A stretch of 64,000 nt of DNA from Hirundichthys speculiger. Its lineage: Eukaryota > Chordata > Actinopteri > Beloniformes > Exocoetidae. Where the stretch lies: positions 1 through 64,000 of the forward strand of contig JAGFBZ010002878.1 in the NCBI GenBank assembly GCA_018398805.1, given 5' to 3'. Below are positions 13,765 through 23,556 of this stretch, in pieces. The translations under genes were made by a program, and so were the position numbers. The notes beneath the pieces were generated by a model. That model was not told the DNA's origin. It was given only the letters and a program-made list of their open reading frames with translations, and ran no database searches. The first letter of the stretch is position 1. The number at the start of each line of letters is the position of its first letter.

Positions 13765-16080
13765 CTGTGAGATGCATTTTGCTGTTTTTTTTCTTCATTG
13801 TTTTTATTGCAATTTTAGTTTAGTTTACATTCAACAAAGAGTTTCTAGAAAACTAGACACACAACAAAACAAACACAACAGCTTTTACATGAAAAATGGA
13901 CATATATGATACAAGAAGTGGCATTTCAGCCTGTTGTGGTCAACCTGACCTTCCCCGGACTGCTGATCTGTGGACTCAAAGTGAGATTGGTTTGAATTCA
14001 ATAATAGTCATGACACTTTTTAAGTTTCGCCTTTGCAAAGGGAGAGACCAGCTGTCAGACCCCGGTCTGTCCTTTCTGTCCAGGTTCTGGCTGATCTCTG
14101 ACTCTGCAGCTCACAGGCTAGTTTTATTGACACATGCAGGGCATAAAACATTCTGTTAGTTAAAGGCAACTCCCCCATTGTCCCCCTGAACAGTTCCTTC
14201 CCCCGACAAGAACACATCACCCCGACACAGCCCAGTTGTCTTTTTATTGCCTGCAACTTTATGACTCTAGCTCAGCCTGTGACCTGGAGATGCAGATCTT
14301 TTAGCAACTTTAATTTTACTCTTAATATATGTGTCTAAATATACAAGCAGAGTTATAATTCCACAAGCCTTACGGTACCCAAATGTCATTCAAGTGTATG
14401 ATAGTCCCTTTAATAGAGTGGAGGAAAGGTCTGGTCCGATATAGTCCAAAAAATGTCCCCACACTCTGTAGAACTGGTCTACGCTATAATGTATGACACT
14501 GGTAAGATACTCTAGGGGGATCAGTTCAAAAATAACTTTACGCCAACTACAAACAAAGGGACTCTTGTCACTGACCCACTGCAATGGTATATTTTTCCTA
14601 GCTGCAAACATTGGAATATTATACAGTCCTCATTAACTACTGTTTTCAGACGGTCACTTGGAAGACCTAGAATCAGGGAAATGGGATCCATTTCTATACT
14701 GATATAAAAAATTGTCTCCATCTCACTTATAATTTCAGCCCAATATCTTTGAAGTTTGTGACAAGACCAGAAGCAATGAGTTAAAGTTCCCACATCAGTT
14801 TTGCACTTGAGACACAAAGGAGAAAGAGAGTGGTTGAAGAAGTGCCTGTATTGAGGGGATATATGAAATCTATTTAAAATCTTAAATTGTATTGCTCTTG
14901 TCTTTGTACAGATTTAAATCTTTTTTGCAAGAGACCAAATAGTAGTCACCGACAACTCCTTCTCCTACACACCCTGACCACATGGTAAAATAAACTCAGA
15001 GACTCTTTCGACTGTTGTCTTAAGAAAATCCTCTCAACAGCAGATATTTCAGGTGATCAATTAGGTTTGTGCTATGATGATATAATGCCTTACTTGCAAA
15101 AAGCGAAAGAAATCTTCTCTGATCAATTTGTAGCTATTAGTGAGCTTTTCAAATTAAATAACATTATCACCTGAGAAAAGGTCACCAAGGCATTTAATAC
15201 TCTTGTTAGACCATTTTTGGAAGCCAGGATCTGAAGAGGCTGGGGGAAAAGCAGGGTTGTGTATTATTGGGGTAAAGACTGATGTTATAATTGATCTTCC
15301 CTCGAGATGATGGACTAGGTGCCATGCTTTTAGAGTGTTGATTGTTATATGGTTTGTAAAAAAGGCTTTAATTTCTTCAAAATTATTACAAAACAGTAGG
15401 TCACCTAGTTAGCATCGTGACAGGGCTGTCTCGATATCCAACCAGATTGAAGCTTTACCCTTGATCCAATTTTTCTCAAATCTTAAATGGGCACAGAGTT
15501 GATACATTTTAATATTAGGTAGGTCCAGGAAACCCACTAAATTTGGTAAATGTAAAACTGCCATCTTAAGCCTAGGTCTACATTTGTTCCAAATAAAAGA
15601 TCTGAGCCATCCATTAATGTCTTTCAATATCCTTTTAGAAAACAAGATAGGGGTCATTTGGATTGGATACAATAGCCTAGGCAACACAATCATTTTGATC
15701 GGGGCAATGCATCTTAACCAGGAGACAGGAAGTGATGTCCAGCTCTCTAGATCCTGTTTAATTTTATAAAATAAGGATGCGAATTTACTTTGTAGAGTTG
15801 ATCAAAAGAAGGAATAACGAATATTCCCAAGTACACAAACCAATTGGGAGACCATTTGAAAGGAAAGGGGGAGCAGTAGCTGGTATTGTTGACAGGGTAC
15901 CCAGAGGCATGGCCTCTGATTTAGTCAGATTGATTTTATAGCCAGAGAAACAACTAAATCTGTCAATCACATCAAAAGACTTGGTACGGATATTTCAGGG
16001 TCTGTTAAAAGGATCAAGACATCATCCACATACAAGGTAATTTTATGACATAGCTGTCCAATGTCTAAACTATACAAGGC
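13765..16080 (-). mobile_element. L1-type LINE remnant (3' part)
   Basis: Read on the minus strand, this contains the end of an L1 ORF2 broken by stops and frameshifts. A YVDD reverse-transcriptase box lies at about 16021-16032. It is followed by the post-catalytic GYKIN..KSEAMPL segment (15785-15970), an RT thumb-like piece (15409-15693, with SFIWN), and a C-terminal Cys/His segment with GTLTHCFWSC (14521-14817). The order matches fish L1 elements. The 3' end is the T-rich stretch near 13765-13840 on the + strand. The 5' part is missing. It lies wholly inside the segmental duplication, so it predates it. The copy at about 61200-63480 has YEDD instead of YVDD. Confidence 0.8.
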
Positions 16081-16143
16081 AATTCAAAGTGCTTTACAGA
16101 TGCATAAAATCACAAGAAAGCAAATAGAGTAATTCCATAAATC

Positions 16144-16417
16144 ATACAAGCATAAAAATAATCATTAATAAATTAACCCTACTATTATATTGCAGGTCAA
16201 ATTGACCCATTTTGAAAATTAAAAATAAAAAAAAGTAGTTAAAAGTATTTTTCAGAATAAAACTTCTTCTGCCTTGCTTAATTAGTGTATCAACATATAA
16301 AATGAAAATTGTTAATGTAACATATTTGCAACCCTCCTTTCCATGTTTATGTTACATAGATTATGTTCCGGTCAATTTGACCCGGCAGCCAAAATGGAGA
16401 CTAAAAGGGGTTATAAG
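16144..16417. other. Flank with GGTCAAATTGACC motifs, possible piggyBac-type end
   Basis: Begins near TTAACCC (TTAA at 16173-16176), followed by the palindromic GGTCAAATTGACC at about 16195; a second GGTCAATTTGACC lies near 16371. A matching GGTCAATTTGACCC occurs at about 30023, on the other side of the large hAT insertion. TTAA-flanked ends with such motifs are seen in fish piggyBac-like MITEs. I could not find the opposite terminal repeat, so this is tentative. Confidence 0.3.
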
Positions 16418-18279
16418 CAATGTTCCCTCCAGGTTTTAATGTGTCTGGGCATACACATAAGCTCCCTGAGTATACTAAGAACCACTGTGAGCAACATCAG
16501 ATGTGCACGCTGTGACCACATATCAGTATCACACCTGTTTAAAACCTGGGACCATAGAAAGATACAATTGCAGCAGCATTTCCATAACTTTACTTTTAAT
16601 ATAAGTGATTTGGCCCACTTAAAATGAAAAAGACAAAAATGTTGTTGTCCATGAGATGTGTAGTCTGTTGTATGTGAGAGTTTTGCTTTGGACTGGGTGA
16701 GTTCCAGTTGGGGCCTGGGTGAGGGTCTTCCTCTGGAAGAAATGAGACATATACACCTTTCAGGCATAAAATTTTGTTCACATTAAAACAATCACATTTT
16801 GCACAATGACATGTGTGCTGTAGCTTGTGATCCAGTGTAAGTTCCTGCAACTATTTGTAAAATATCTAAATACAGTTTTTTTATTAGCATGTCTACTATC
16901 AATAAATTATAATAGTAACACCATTTAATGTATCCATAAATAAAAAAAAATTTTAATAAATCCCACCAAAACATGCACAAATCTAACTTAATTTTTATCT
17001 AATTTTCACGTCTGTCCTTCTCACTTCTCCAATGGTTGTACACTTGGTCCAGGTTGATGACGCCATCTGCTTCTTGCTTTGACTTTATGCGCATCAGCTG
17101 GTCCAAATGTGCCACCTCAAGATGATTTCTGGATGCTGTTTTGATGTGATTCATTAAACTGAATCCTCTTTCACAATCTGCACTGGAAGCTTGAAATGTA
17201 GCACAAATATCCACAAGCTGTGAGATCTCCATTAGTTCCTCACATCTAAGTGCTGGAGCCACCATATCTGAGAATGTGCTGATAGACCCCTGTTTAAGTT
17301 TTTGCTTCATTATATATTTAAATTCAGCATATTGACTGTTAATGGCCACCACAGACTGTGGGTAGTAGAGGATGGCTTCATAACTCTTTGCCAGTGTAGC
17401 AACCTGTGCTGATCCATAGTCAAAACTGATGTCTGAGCTCAGTGCTTCAATGTCAAATGCAGACCACTCCTTTAATTCATTTTCTGGAAAACGAGCATCC
17501 ATGTGATCACAGAGCTTACTAATAAAGAGGATAATCTCACCAGTATTTCTGCCATCAGCTGATGAGCTGCCCATTGCCTCTTTGACACGGTCACCCCACT
17601 GTACTTCCTTCTCCTTCAAGTATTGGGAACGCAACTTCTCAATCTTTGCTAGCAAAGCAGTGTCCTTCCATCACAGTCAGGTTTCGTCTTTGGAAACAGA
17701 GGCAGAGTTGTGCTAGCTCAACCAAAACATCTCCCAGAGCAGTGACAGCAACCTTGAACTTTGAATCAATCAGCTTTTTGTAGCAGTACTTTGCCATTGG
17801 ATCTCTGTTATCAGTGAATTCTCTTTTGCAATATTCTTCAAGCACAGTGTAGTTCCTCAGAAGAGCATTCACAGCCTTCGCACTTCATTCAGAGGCCTGA
17901 ATGACAGTGTATCTTCATCAAGAATCTTTGCTAGGTCCTCCATTTTGCCCACAGTTCACAGTGGACTGGGAGAAAGTTGAATATACAGTTCTAAGCAGGG
18001 GCAATTCTAGGGTCAGAGCTTTAGGGGTGCTGAGCACCCAATTAGCCCCACCACAACCCACAAGTAAGTTTACTGAGAAGAGGATGATACCATTAGGCAG
18101 GGTCGTTTTCATTTTCATTCTTAAAATGAAAAAGAAAAAGAATATGTCGATAGTTAATATTGTTTTGTTTGGACATAAGCGGTTGCTGGTGAGTATAAAG
18201 TAAAAGCATGAATCCACGCTGTAATTAGGTGTTTTAACGGCCCAAAAAGAGGCAAAACAAAATAAATTAAAAGTAAGGT

Positions 18280-18332
18280 TTGTTGGTGGTTAGTACTGCG
18301 TGGTGCCACCATGCACTACTAACCACCAACAA
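18280..18332. repeat. 53-bp palindrome
   Basis: Arms of 16 bp (TTGTTGGTGGTTAGTA at 18280-18295 and its exact complement at 18317-18332) flank a centre that itself contains TGGTGCCACCA. It lies inside the inner hAT. It could extrude as a cruciform or mark a lost insertion. Confidence 0.85.
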
Positions 18333-18354
18333 TGGATGGTTGGGGTGTTATTTT

Positions 18355-18640
18355 TGAGTTTTTAAAAGAGTTGGCCACGCCGGCGGCGCACGTATGGGCC
18401 GCGGAGATAGGGCACTGGAATCCCCTGGCAAGCCAAGGGAGATCACGGACCACCGCGCAATGCTCGGCCCGCGATCCCCCTTGGCTGGCAAGGGAGAGAG
18501 CGAGCCTCTGCGAGGTGCGGATCTGGCGCGTGCAATGGGACCGTCTGCTGCCCATAGCAGCGGTCCCGGCGCCATCCAAGCACCAGGCTCCCCGTGGTTC
18601 CCCGAGGGGATCCACTGAAGATTTGACAGTGTGTGACCTC
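18355..18640. other. GC-rich structured island, not identified
   Basis: CpG-rich in AT-rich surroundings. It holds a 31-nt hairpin at 18537-18567 (GGGACCG, CTGCT, loop, AGCAG, CGGTCCC: 12 paired bases with one bulge). It also holds a longer imperfect inverted repeat between about 18424-18446 and 18471-18493. Short ORFs on both strands look like by-products of composition. It does not match 5S, U1, U2 or tRNA as I know them. Confidence 0.5.
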
Positions 18641-18833
18641 TTTATATACTACTTTTCTCACGTGCCATCAATGACGTCACATTGTAAAGCCACGTGAGGG
18701 AGCTCCCATGGAAATTTCCTTCAGGGTTGTCATGACAACACTGTACGTGGTGACGCGTCTTTGCGCACACCGGTCTACCAGTGCAACGTTGCGCGCAGAG
18801 GCGCTTACTGGCTGATGCAGGATGCTGTTGACC

Positions 18834-19670
18834 AGGGGCGTCACTAGGTTTAGGGGAGGCTTAGCCCCCAAGAGATGCACAGGATGTGAGCAAATGTAGC
18901 GTGTGAGCACAACATTTCACAAACAGCTAATAAAGACTGAGAAATAATTTATTAATATTATTATTTCAGTCTGTTTTATACAATACAGTATAAGTATACA
19001 GTATAAGTCTTATATCTGCTTGCTCTCCTTCTCTCTCTGTGATAACTTGATCTTCCTCTGCCTCTTGATCCATCCCTGGATCCCCTTGCTCTCTGACTTG
19101 ACCTTGCCTGTTGATCACACAATGAGTTGAATTAATAACTGATCAATATAGAGCCTAATGCCATAACTTTCGCTCACAGCACAATAATTGTTTGTTCCCA
19201 AATATTTTGAAGTTGCACAGATTACAGTTTGGGCACATATGTGACTAAAATGGTTGTAATTTCAAGCCCTGAAAAATATATTACTTCAGGGCTTGAAATT
19301 ACAACCCAGGGTCGGCTGCAGAATTTAACCACTGAGGCTGCCAAGTAAATGCCAGGGGGTGCCACTGTCGCCCGCGCGCAACAGTGGCGCGAAGTGGCGC
19401 GAAATTTTGGCCTTTTTACGGGTCGGATTGCGTGTCTTTACGCCATTTTTAAAGGGTTTTTTTCCACACACAATGGTTAACACATGCTGGCAAGTAGGGC
19501 TAAAACTGAACTGTAGGCTAGGTTGTCATCCTGTAATGCCATATTACAGTAAAGTATTCAATCAATCAAGCAATCAATCAATCAAACCATCAGTCAATAA
19601 ATCAAGAACCTGAGTTTCTCAATGTGAACTGCAGCCACAGCAGTCAGCAGCATTTATTAAGCATGTCCAG
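18834..19670. other. hAT-like end and non-coding filler inside the inner element
   Basis: At 18834 there is a second hAT-like terminus (CAGGGGCGTCACTAGG) whose subterminal part resembles the right end at 28396 more than the left end at 17996 does. No matching 8-bp duplication accompanies it. A 21-bp perfect inverted repeat lies at 19253-19273/19285-19305 with an 11-base loop. CpG-rich sequence follows at 19310-19450 and an (AATC)n-like simple repeat at about 19558-19605. No gene is visible. Confidence 0.5.
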
Positions 19671-19726
19671 GGTAATCCGACTGTTTAATTAAAACAAAGC
19701 ATCGCGACACGGGGGGTGTTGACGCG

Positions 19727-19758
<32 letters not shown>

Positions 19759-19771
19759 AGTGAAGAAATTC
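19671..19771 (+). rRNA. 28S rRNA gene fragment upstream of the R2 site (pseudogene)
   Basis: GACTGTTTAATTAAAACAAA and GATGTGATTTCTGCCCAGTG are signature stretches of the conserved 28S region just upstream of the R2 insertion site. The match ends at GAAGAAATTC (19771), so about the last 50-60 bases before the normal R2 cut are missing. A few unmatched bases follow and then R2 sequence begins. This is a fragment, not a working rRNA gene. Confidence 0.92.
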
Positions 19772-19781
19772 GATGATTCGA

Positions 19782-20494
19782 TACTATACTCATTGGATAT
19801 GCTCTGAGTGTTCTTTGGCTACAGCAGGCAGAGGGGCCTGGAGGAGCCCAGTAACCCGGAGTCGGGGGTGACCTCTTCTCAAACCCCCGGCTAGACGTCC
19901 GGTCATTCCTCGGGTGGGTCGTTGAACAAAAGAGGAACGTAGGCCGGATCACCTGAGTCGTCCCCGGACGGCCAGGACCTATAATTCCCGGGTCTGCCTC
20001 CCCCATTGCTCTACCAAGGTGGCAGGCTGTAAGTGGGTGGGCAACGACATGAATTGTGACCTAAGTACCATCCGTGCTGTCGTTAGACAGCTAGGTCGGA
20101 CCCCTGAGAGCAGCCTAAGGGGCCGGCTGAAAGTGTCAGGCGTGCAACCAATTCACACCCATGCTGTCGTTAGACAGCTAGATCTGTCCCTCCTTTGCTC
20201 AAACATGGGGCAGGTCGAATATGACTTTGAGTACAACCCTATACCCGTGCTGTCGATAGATAGCTAGGCTGGTCCCCCCCATCGCTCCACCAAGGGGGTC
20301 AGCTGAAATATGTCAGGTGAGCAACATACCGGATAGGTCGACCCTCCCTGCGCCTCCGGGCCACCAGGGGGGGGACAATGGGACTCGTGATGATTACCTT
20401 CCGTTAAGGCGGTCATGCGTGTCTGATGACATATGGGGCGCGGAGTCGGAAGATGGACGAGCCATCTTTAACTCGGAATGGCTAGGAATCGGTT
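19782..20494 (+). mobile_element. R2 copy 1, 5'-truncated
   Basis: Starts inside the last ~35 codons of the R2 protein (matching 27315 onward in copy 3), passes the stop near 19894, then follows the 3' UTR of copy 3 closely to GGAATCGGTT, where 28S sequence TAGCC starts at 20495. 5' truncation combined with loss of upstream target DNA is a usual outcome of target-primed reverse transcription. Confidence 0.9.
20076..20264 (+). other. Three repeated hairpins in the R2 3' UTR (copy 1)
   Basis: GCTGTCGTTAGACAGC at 20076-20091 and 20163-20178, and GCTGTCGATAGATAGC at 20249-20264. Each is a 6-bp stem with a 4-base loop, spaced 87 and 86 bases. In copy 3 the second hairpin reads GATAGC instead of GACAGC, a change that keeps pairing as G-U. 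They may be part of the RNA structure bound by the R2 protein; this is inference. Confidence 0.7.
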
Positions 20495-20513
20495 TAGCCA
20501 AATGCCTCGTCAT
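20495..20513 (+). rRNA. 19-nt 28S tag between R2 copies 1 and 2
   Basis: TAGCCAAATGCCTCGTCAT is the 28S sequence immediately downstream of the R2 cut site. Here it is followed not by CTAATTAG but directly by the 5' end of the next R2 copy. The identical tag recurs at 22130-22148. Confidence 0.92.
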
Positions 20514-20545
20514 TTGTCTAAGCCGGAAAGTTCGCCCTTGGGTAA

Positions 20546-20656
20546 GGCGGGCTTGGGTGCCGCACCCTGCGGAGGGTAGGACCCGGGTCATAGGATGTCC
20601 TGGCCTCCTCGTGGCCCCGCTGGTAACCCCCTCGTCAGAGGGGGGCGAACTAGGAC
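20546..20656 (+). ncRNA. Predicted HDV-like self-cleaving ribozyme, R2 copy 2
   Basis: Helices fall in the nested double-pseudoknot order. P1 is GGCGG (20546-20550) with CCGCT (20617-20621). P2 is GTCCT (20597-20601) with AGGAC (20652-20656). P3 is GGCC/GGCC around the loop TCCTCGT (20602-20616). P4 is CCCCCTC/GAGGGGG around GTCA (20627-20644). The joining strand is GCGAACT (20645-20651), with a C followed by GAA as in CPEB3-type HDV-like ribozymes. R2 elements are known to use such ribozymes to free their 5' ends from rRNA co-transcripts. P1 is the least certain helix and would put the cut about 32 nt inside the junction. Confidence 0.6.
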
Positions 20657-21213
20657 CCTGATACCCCTTGTGCCGCTACACATCGGCGGATAGGCGTTAT
20701 CCCGTACCTGTCCGGGAGAAGCGCCGAAAACAATAGACTAGGTAAAAATGGCGAATGGCAATCGGAGCCCGACTAAGGAGGGCCCCTGGCGGACCAGCCT
20801 CCGCCCCCCCGCGCTTCGCGCGGGGGGGCGCGGCTGGCCGCGGCCGGGCGGTTCCTCTGGATCTCGGGCTAGCCTCAATAGGCTCCGTTTGGTGTAGCAG
20901 AGCCTGATCATATAGAAAGCGGGACTTAGATGTACAGTCTGACCTAGGGGACCTAACAGAGGAAGTCCCCCGCCAGGAACGATGGCCGGTTCCACAACAG
21001 AGCGGAGGGCTTCTGGCAAGCATAATGTTTCTCAATTACTTTACAGGGCGGAACAGTCGGAGTAGAAAGAAGAAAGAAGATCGATCACCTGGAGGAGGAG
21101 CGGGAGGGAGAGCGGCCACCAAGGACGGCTGCACTACTGTCTTTTTCTCTTTTCTCTCTTTCCTGTCTCACACGGGGGTGTAGATCTGGAGCATGTCATG
21201 AGGTCTGGCATCT

Positions 21214-21517
21214 ATCGCTCTGACTCCGCTGAGGGGCTGGGGAGCCCTATTGGGAGCTGGGGCGAGGGGTGCTGGTGGGCCGGCTGTCTCTCACTTTGAC
21301 TCCGCTGAGGGGCTGGGGAGCCCTATTGGGAGCCGGAGTGGGGGGTGCTGGCCAGCCTCTTGTCTCTCATTCTGAATCCGCTGAGGGGCTGGGGAGCCCT
21401 ATTGGGAGCCGGGGTGGGGGACACCGCTCGGTCCCCTATCTATCGCTCTGACTCCGCTGAGGGGCTGGGGAGCCCTATTGGGAGCCAGGGTGGGGGGACG
21501 CTGCTTGGTCTGGGCGT
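21214..21517 (+). repeat. 76-bp minisatellite (4 units) in R2 copy 2
   Basis: The core GCTGAGGGGCTGGGGAGCCC recurs with starts spaced exactly 76 bp (unit anchors at 21221, 21297, 21373 and 21449). It lies where the R2 ORF would be in a full-length element. Confidence 0.9.
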
Positions 21518-22129
21518 CTGGGGCACGTCACCCAGACGTCCTTTGGCCTGCTGTCGAGGAGCGTTCCATCTTTGGACGCGTTTGCACTCGCAGTGGGCTG
21601 GCTGGGTGGTAAGAACGGTGAGCGTATGGGACATGCCCCAGGGATGCATCTTCCTTAACATCTGTGCTGTCCTTAGACAGCTAGGTGCTACCCTGCCTCC
21701 TGCCCGGGGGAAGCGCCGAAAAGGACTGGCTGGTAATGGCGCTGCTTCACACCAGCAGCTAGGTGTTATCCTGTACCAGTCCGGGAGAAGCACTGAAAAT
21801 GACAAGACTAGGACCCGAAGGCTGGCCCTCAGTGCTCGCGGGGGGGTCAGTCACTGACAAACAAGCAATTGGACCGGGACGTGCTGGGTCTCAGTTGCCC
21901 GCGGAACCCCAGTGTATTGTAGACGGGCTAGCCCCTTCCGCGCCTTCGGGCCACCGGGAGATAGGGACAGTCGGACTCGTAATGATTAATACCGCACCCT
22001 CAAGATGCGTATACAATGGTATCGCCGGGGGTCGATAGCGGTCATGCGGGTCTGATGACATTTATGGGGCGTGAAGGATAGATAGATGATGGACAGGCCA
22101 TCTTTAACCTGGAATTTTTTAGAATAGAA

Positions 22130-22148
22130 TAGCCAAATGCCTCGTCAT
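22130..22148 (+). rRNA. 19-nt 28S tag between R2 copies 2 and 3
   Basis: A second copy of TAGCCAAATGCCTCGTCAT, again followed directly by the R2 5' sequence (TTATCTAAGCCGG). Identical length and end point at two junctions argue for a defined target duplication or recombination unit rather than random breakage. Confidence 0.92.
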
Positions 22149-22180
22149 TTATCTAAGCCGGAAAGTTCGCCCTTGGGTAA

Positions 22181-22291
22181 GGCGGGCTTGGGTGCCGCAC
22201 CCTGCGGAGGGTAGGACCCGGGTCATAGGATGTCCTGGCCTCCTCGTGGCCCCGCTGGTAACCCCCTCGCCAGAGGGGGGCAAACTAGGAC
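22181..22291 (+). ncRNA. Predicted HDV-like self-cleaving ribozyme, R2 copy 3
   Basis: The same fold as in copy 2: P1 GGCGG/CCGCT (22181-22185/22252-22256), P2 GTCCT/AGGAC (22232-22236/22287-22291), P3 with loop TCCTCGT (22237-22251), and P4 CCCCCTC/GAGGGGG (22262-22279). Differences from copy 2 sit in the P4 loop (GCCA for GTCA) and in the joining strand (GCAAACT for GCGAACT), leaving all helices and the candidate catalytic C intact. Confidence 0.6.
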
Positions 22292-22397
22292 CCTGATACC
22301 CTTATGCCGCTACATACCAGCGGCTAGGTGTTATCCCGTGCCCGTCCGGGAGAAGCGCCGAAAGTAATAGACATGGTACAATGGTGAATGGCAAACG

Positions 22398-22955
22398 GAG
22401 CCCGACTAAGGAGGGCCCCCGGCGGACCAGCTTCCGACTTGGCTGGCCGCGGCCAGGTGGTTCCTCCATACTTCAAGCTGGCCTCAAAGGCCCATCTATA
22501 TGTAGAAGGGCCTAGCCCTATGGGAAGCGAGATTCAGATGAGCGGTCTGACCTAGACGAACTTAAAGGATGTCCTCCACCAGGGAACACAGATGTGGTGG
22601 GTGCATCCTGAAGCATGAAATTCCTCAAACATATATCTATGCATAAAACCGGCCGATTTAGAGACCTCGACTTTGAAGGGCCGCTGGCGGATTGACTGGT
22701 CGTTACGATCAGTCGATCATGGCGACGGTTTCTTCAGCCATCGAGACGATCATGAGCCCGACCAAGGAGGACCCCCGGCGGACCAGCTTCCGACTTGGCT
22801 GGCCGCGGCCTGGTGGCTCCTCTGGAAGTCGGGCAGGTCTCCTAGAACTACTATGTAGTCCGACCAAGGAGGACCCCCGGCGGACGGGCTTCCGCCCCCC
22901 CCGCTTTGCGCGGGGGGACTTGGCTGGCCGCGGCCGGGTGGCCCCTCTGGAAGTC
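22398..22955 (+). repeat. Repeated ~80-bp GC-rich block in the R2 leader
   Basis: Copies at about 22398-22475, 22754-22832 and 22857-22955, with a further one in copy 2 at about 20766-20850. They share CCGAC(T/C)AAGGAGG, GGCGGAC and TTGGCTGGCCGCGGCC. The function is unknown; tandem leader repeats can vary transcript structure. Confidence 0.75.
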
Positions 22956-23556
22956 AGACTATATCTGTATGATCCCCGCAGCTACTGGGCCGAACAGCTG
23001 TGCGTATAAGGCCAGAGTGGGTCGTATGGCAATCACGCTCGACTACGGAGGGCCCCGGCTGGGCGGACGGTCGTGGTGGTCAACTGACTGCCGCGGGCGT
23101 TCGATTGCGGCTGTGGGTTTCTCCGAACTTCGAGCCTGTCACTGCGGCCCCCTCTCCGGGGGGGAGCCTTCCCCTCTGGGAAGCGAGACCAAGGTGAACC
23201 GTCCAACCTAGGGGTCCGTCGATGGAGGTTCGTGGAAGTGAATAAATTCACTAGAAAGCGAGCATCTAGCAGGCATGAAGTTTCTCAATAACTGTTTAGG
23301 GGAAGAGAGTGTTCTCTCCGGTGATATAACCGGAATTAGCAATATATCCCGCCGGAGTGGGGAGTCGGAGAGCCAATATAGGAGAATTGGCTCTGTCCAG
23401 CAGGGGATAAGCTGGATCGGGAAGTGATGCCTGAAGTTTTATCCCAACAATAATTCATGAATTCTGTCTATGATCCAGCAGTGGGCTCGCTGGATTGATG
23501 TGCCTGCCCGAGGGGGCAGCTAGGGCGCCCACACCTTCGCGTTTGGCCGTGCGATC

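Larger units (their letters stand above)
10558..16143. repeat. Segmental duplication, copy A
   Basis: From the last codons of the mucin repeat exon through the six 3' exons, 3' UTR, flank and an L1 remnant, this block matches 57950-63561 base for base over long runs. Differences are few: a 39-bp in-frame difference in the 257/218-bp exon, a 3-bp difference in the 62/59-bp exon, and a poly-C tract present only here. Homology stops at ATTCCATAAATC (16143), after which the two copies diverge completely. Confidence 0.93.
20514..22129 (+). mobile_element. R2 copy 2, internally deleted non-autonomous form
   Basis: Begins with the same sequence as full copy 3 (TCTAAGCCGGAAAGTTCGCC, predicted ribozyme, repeated GC-rich leader block) and ends with a diverged R2 3' UTR. 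The terminal CATCTTTAAC box is kept, followed by the 28S TAGCC at 22130. The whole protein-coding region is absent and four 76-bp repeats lie in the middle. Short internally deleted R2-derived elements are known in insects; assigning this one to that class is inference. Confidence 0.8.

Noticed and set aside
19359..19613. Small ORFs in the inner hAT (18.3-19.6 kb).
   Set aside because: No motif, conserved start or splice context; they overlap ORFs on the other strand and fit GC-rich composition.
20745..20765. ATGGCGAATGGC resembling the 3' end of the HDV ribozyme itself.
   Set aside because: No helices in the right order surround it. The fold at 20546-20656 explains the ribozyme signal better.
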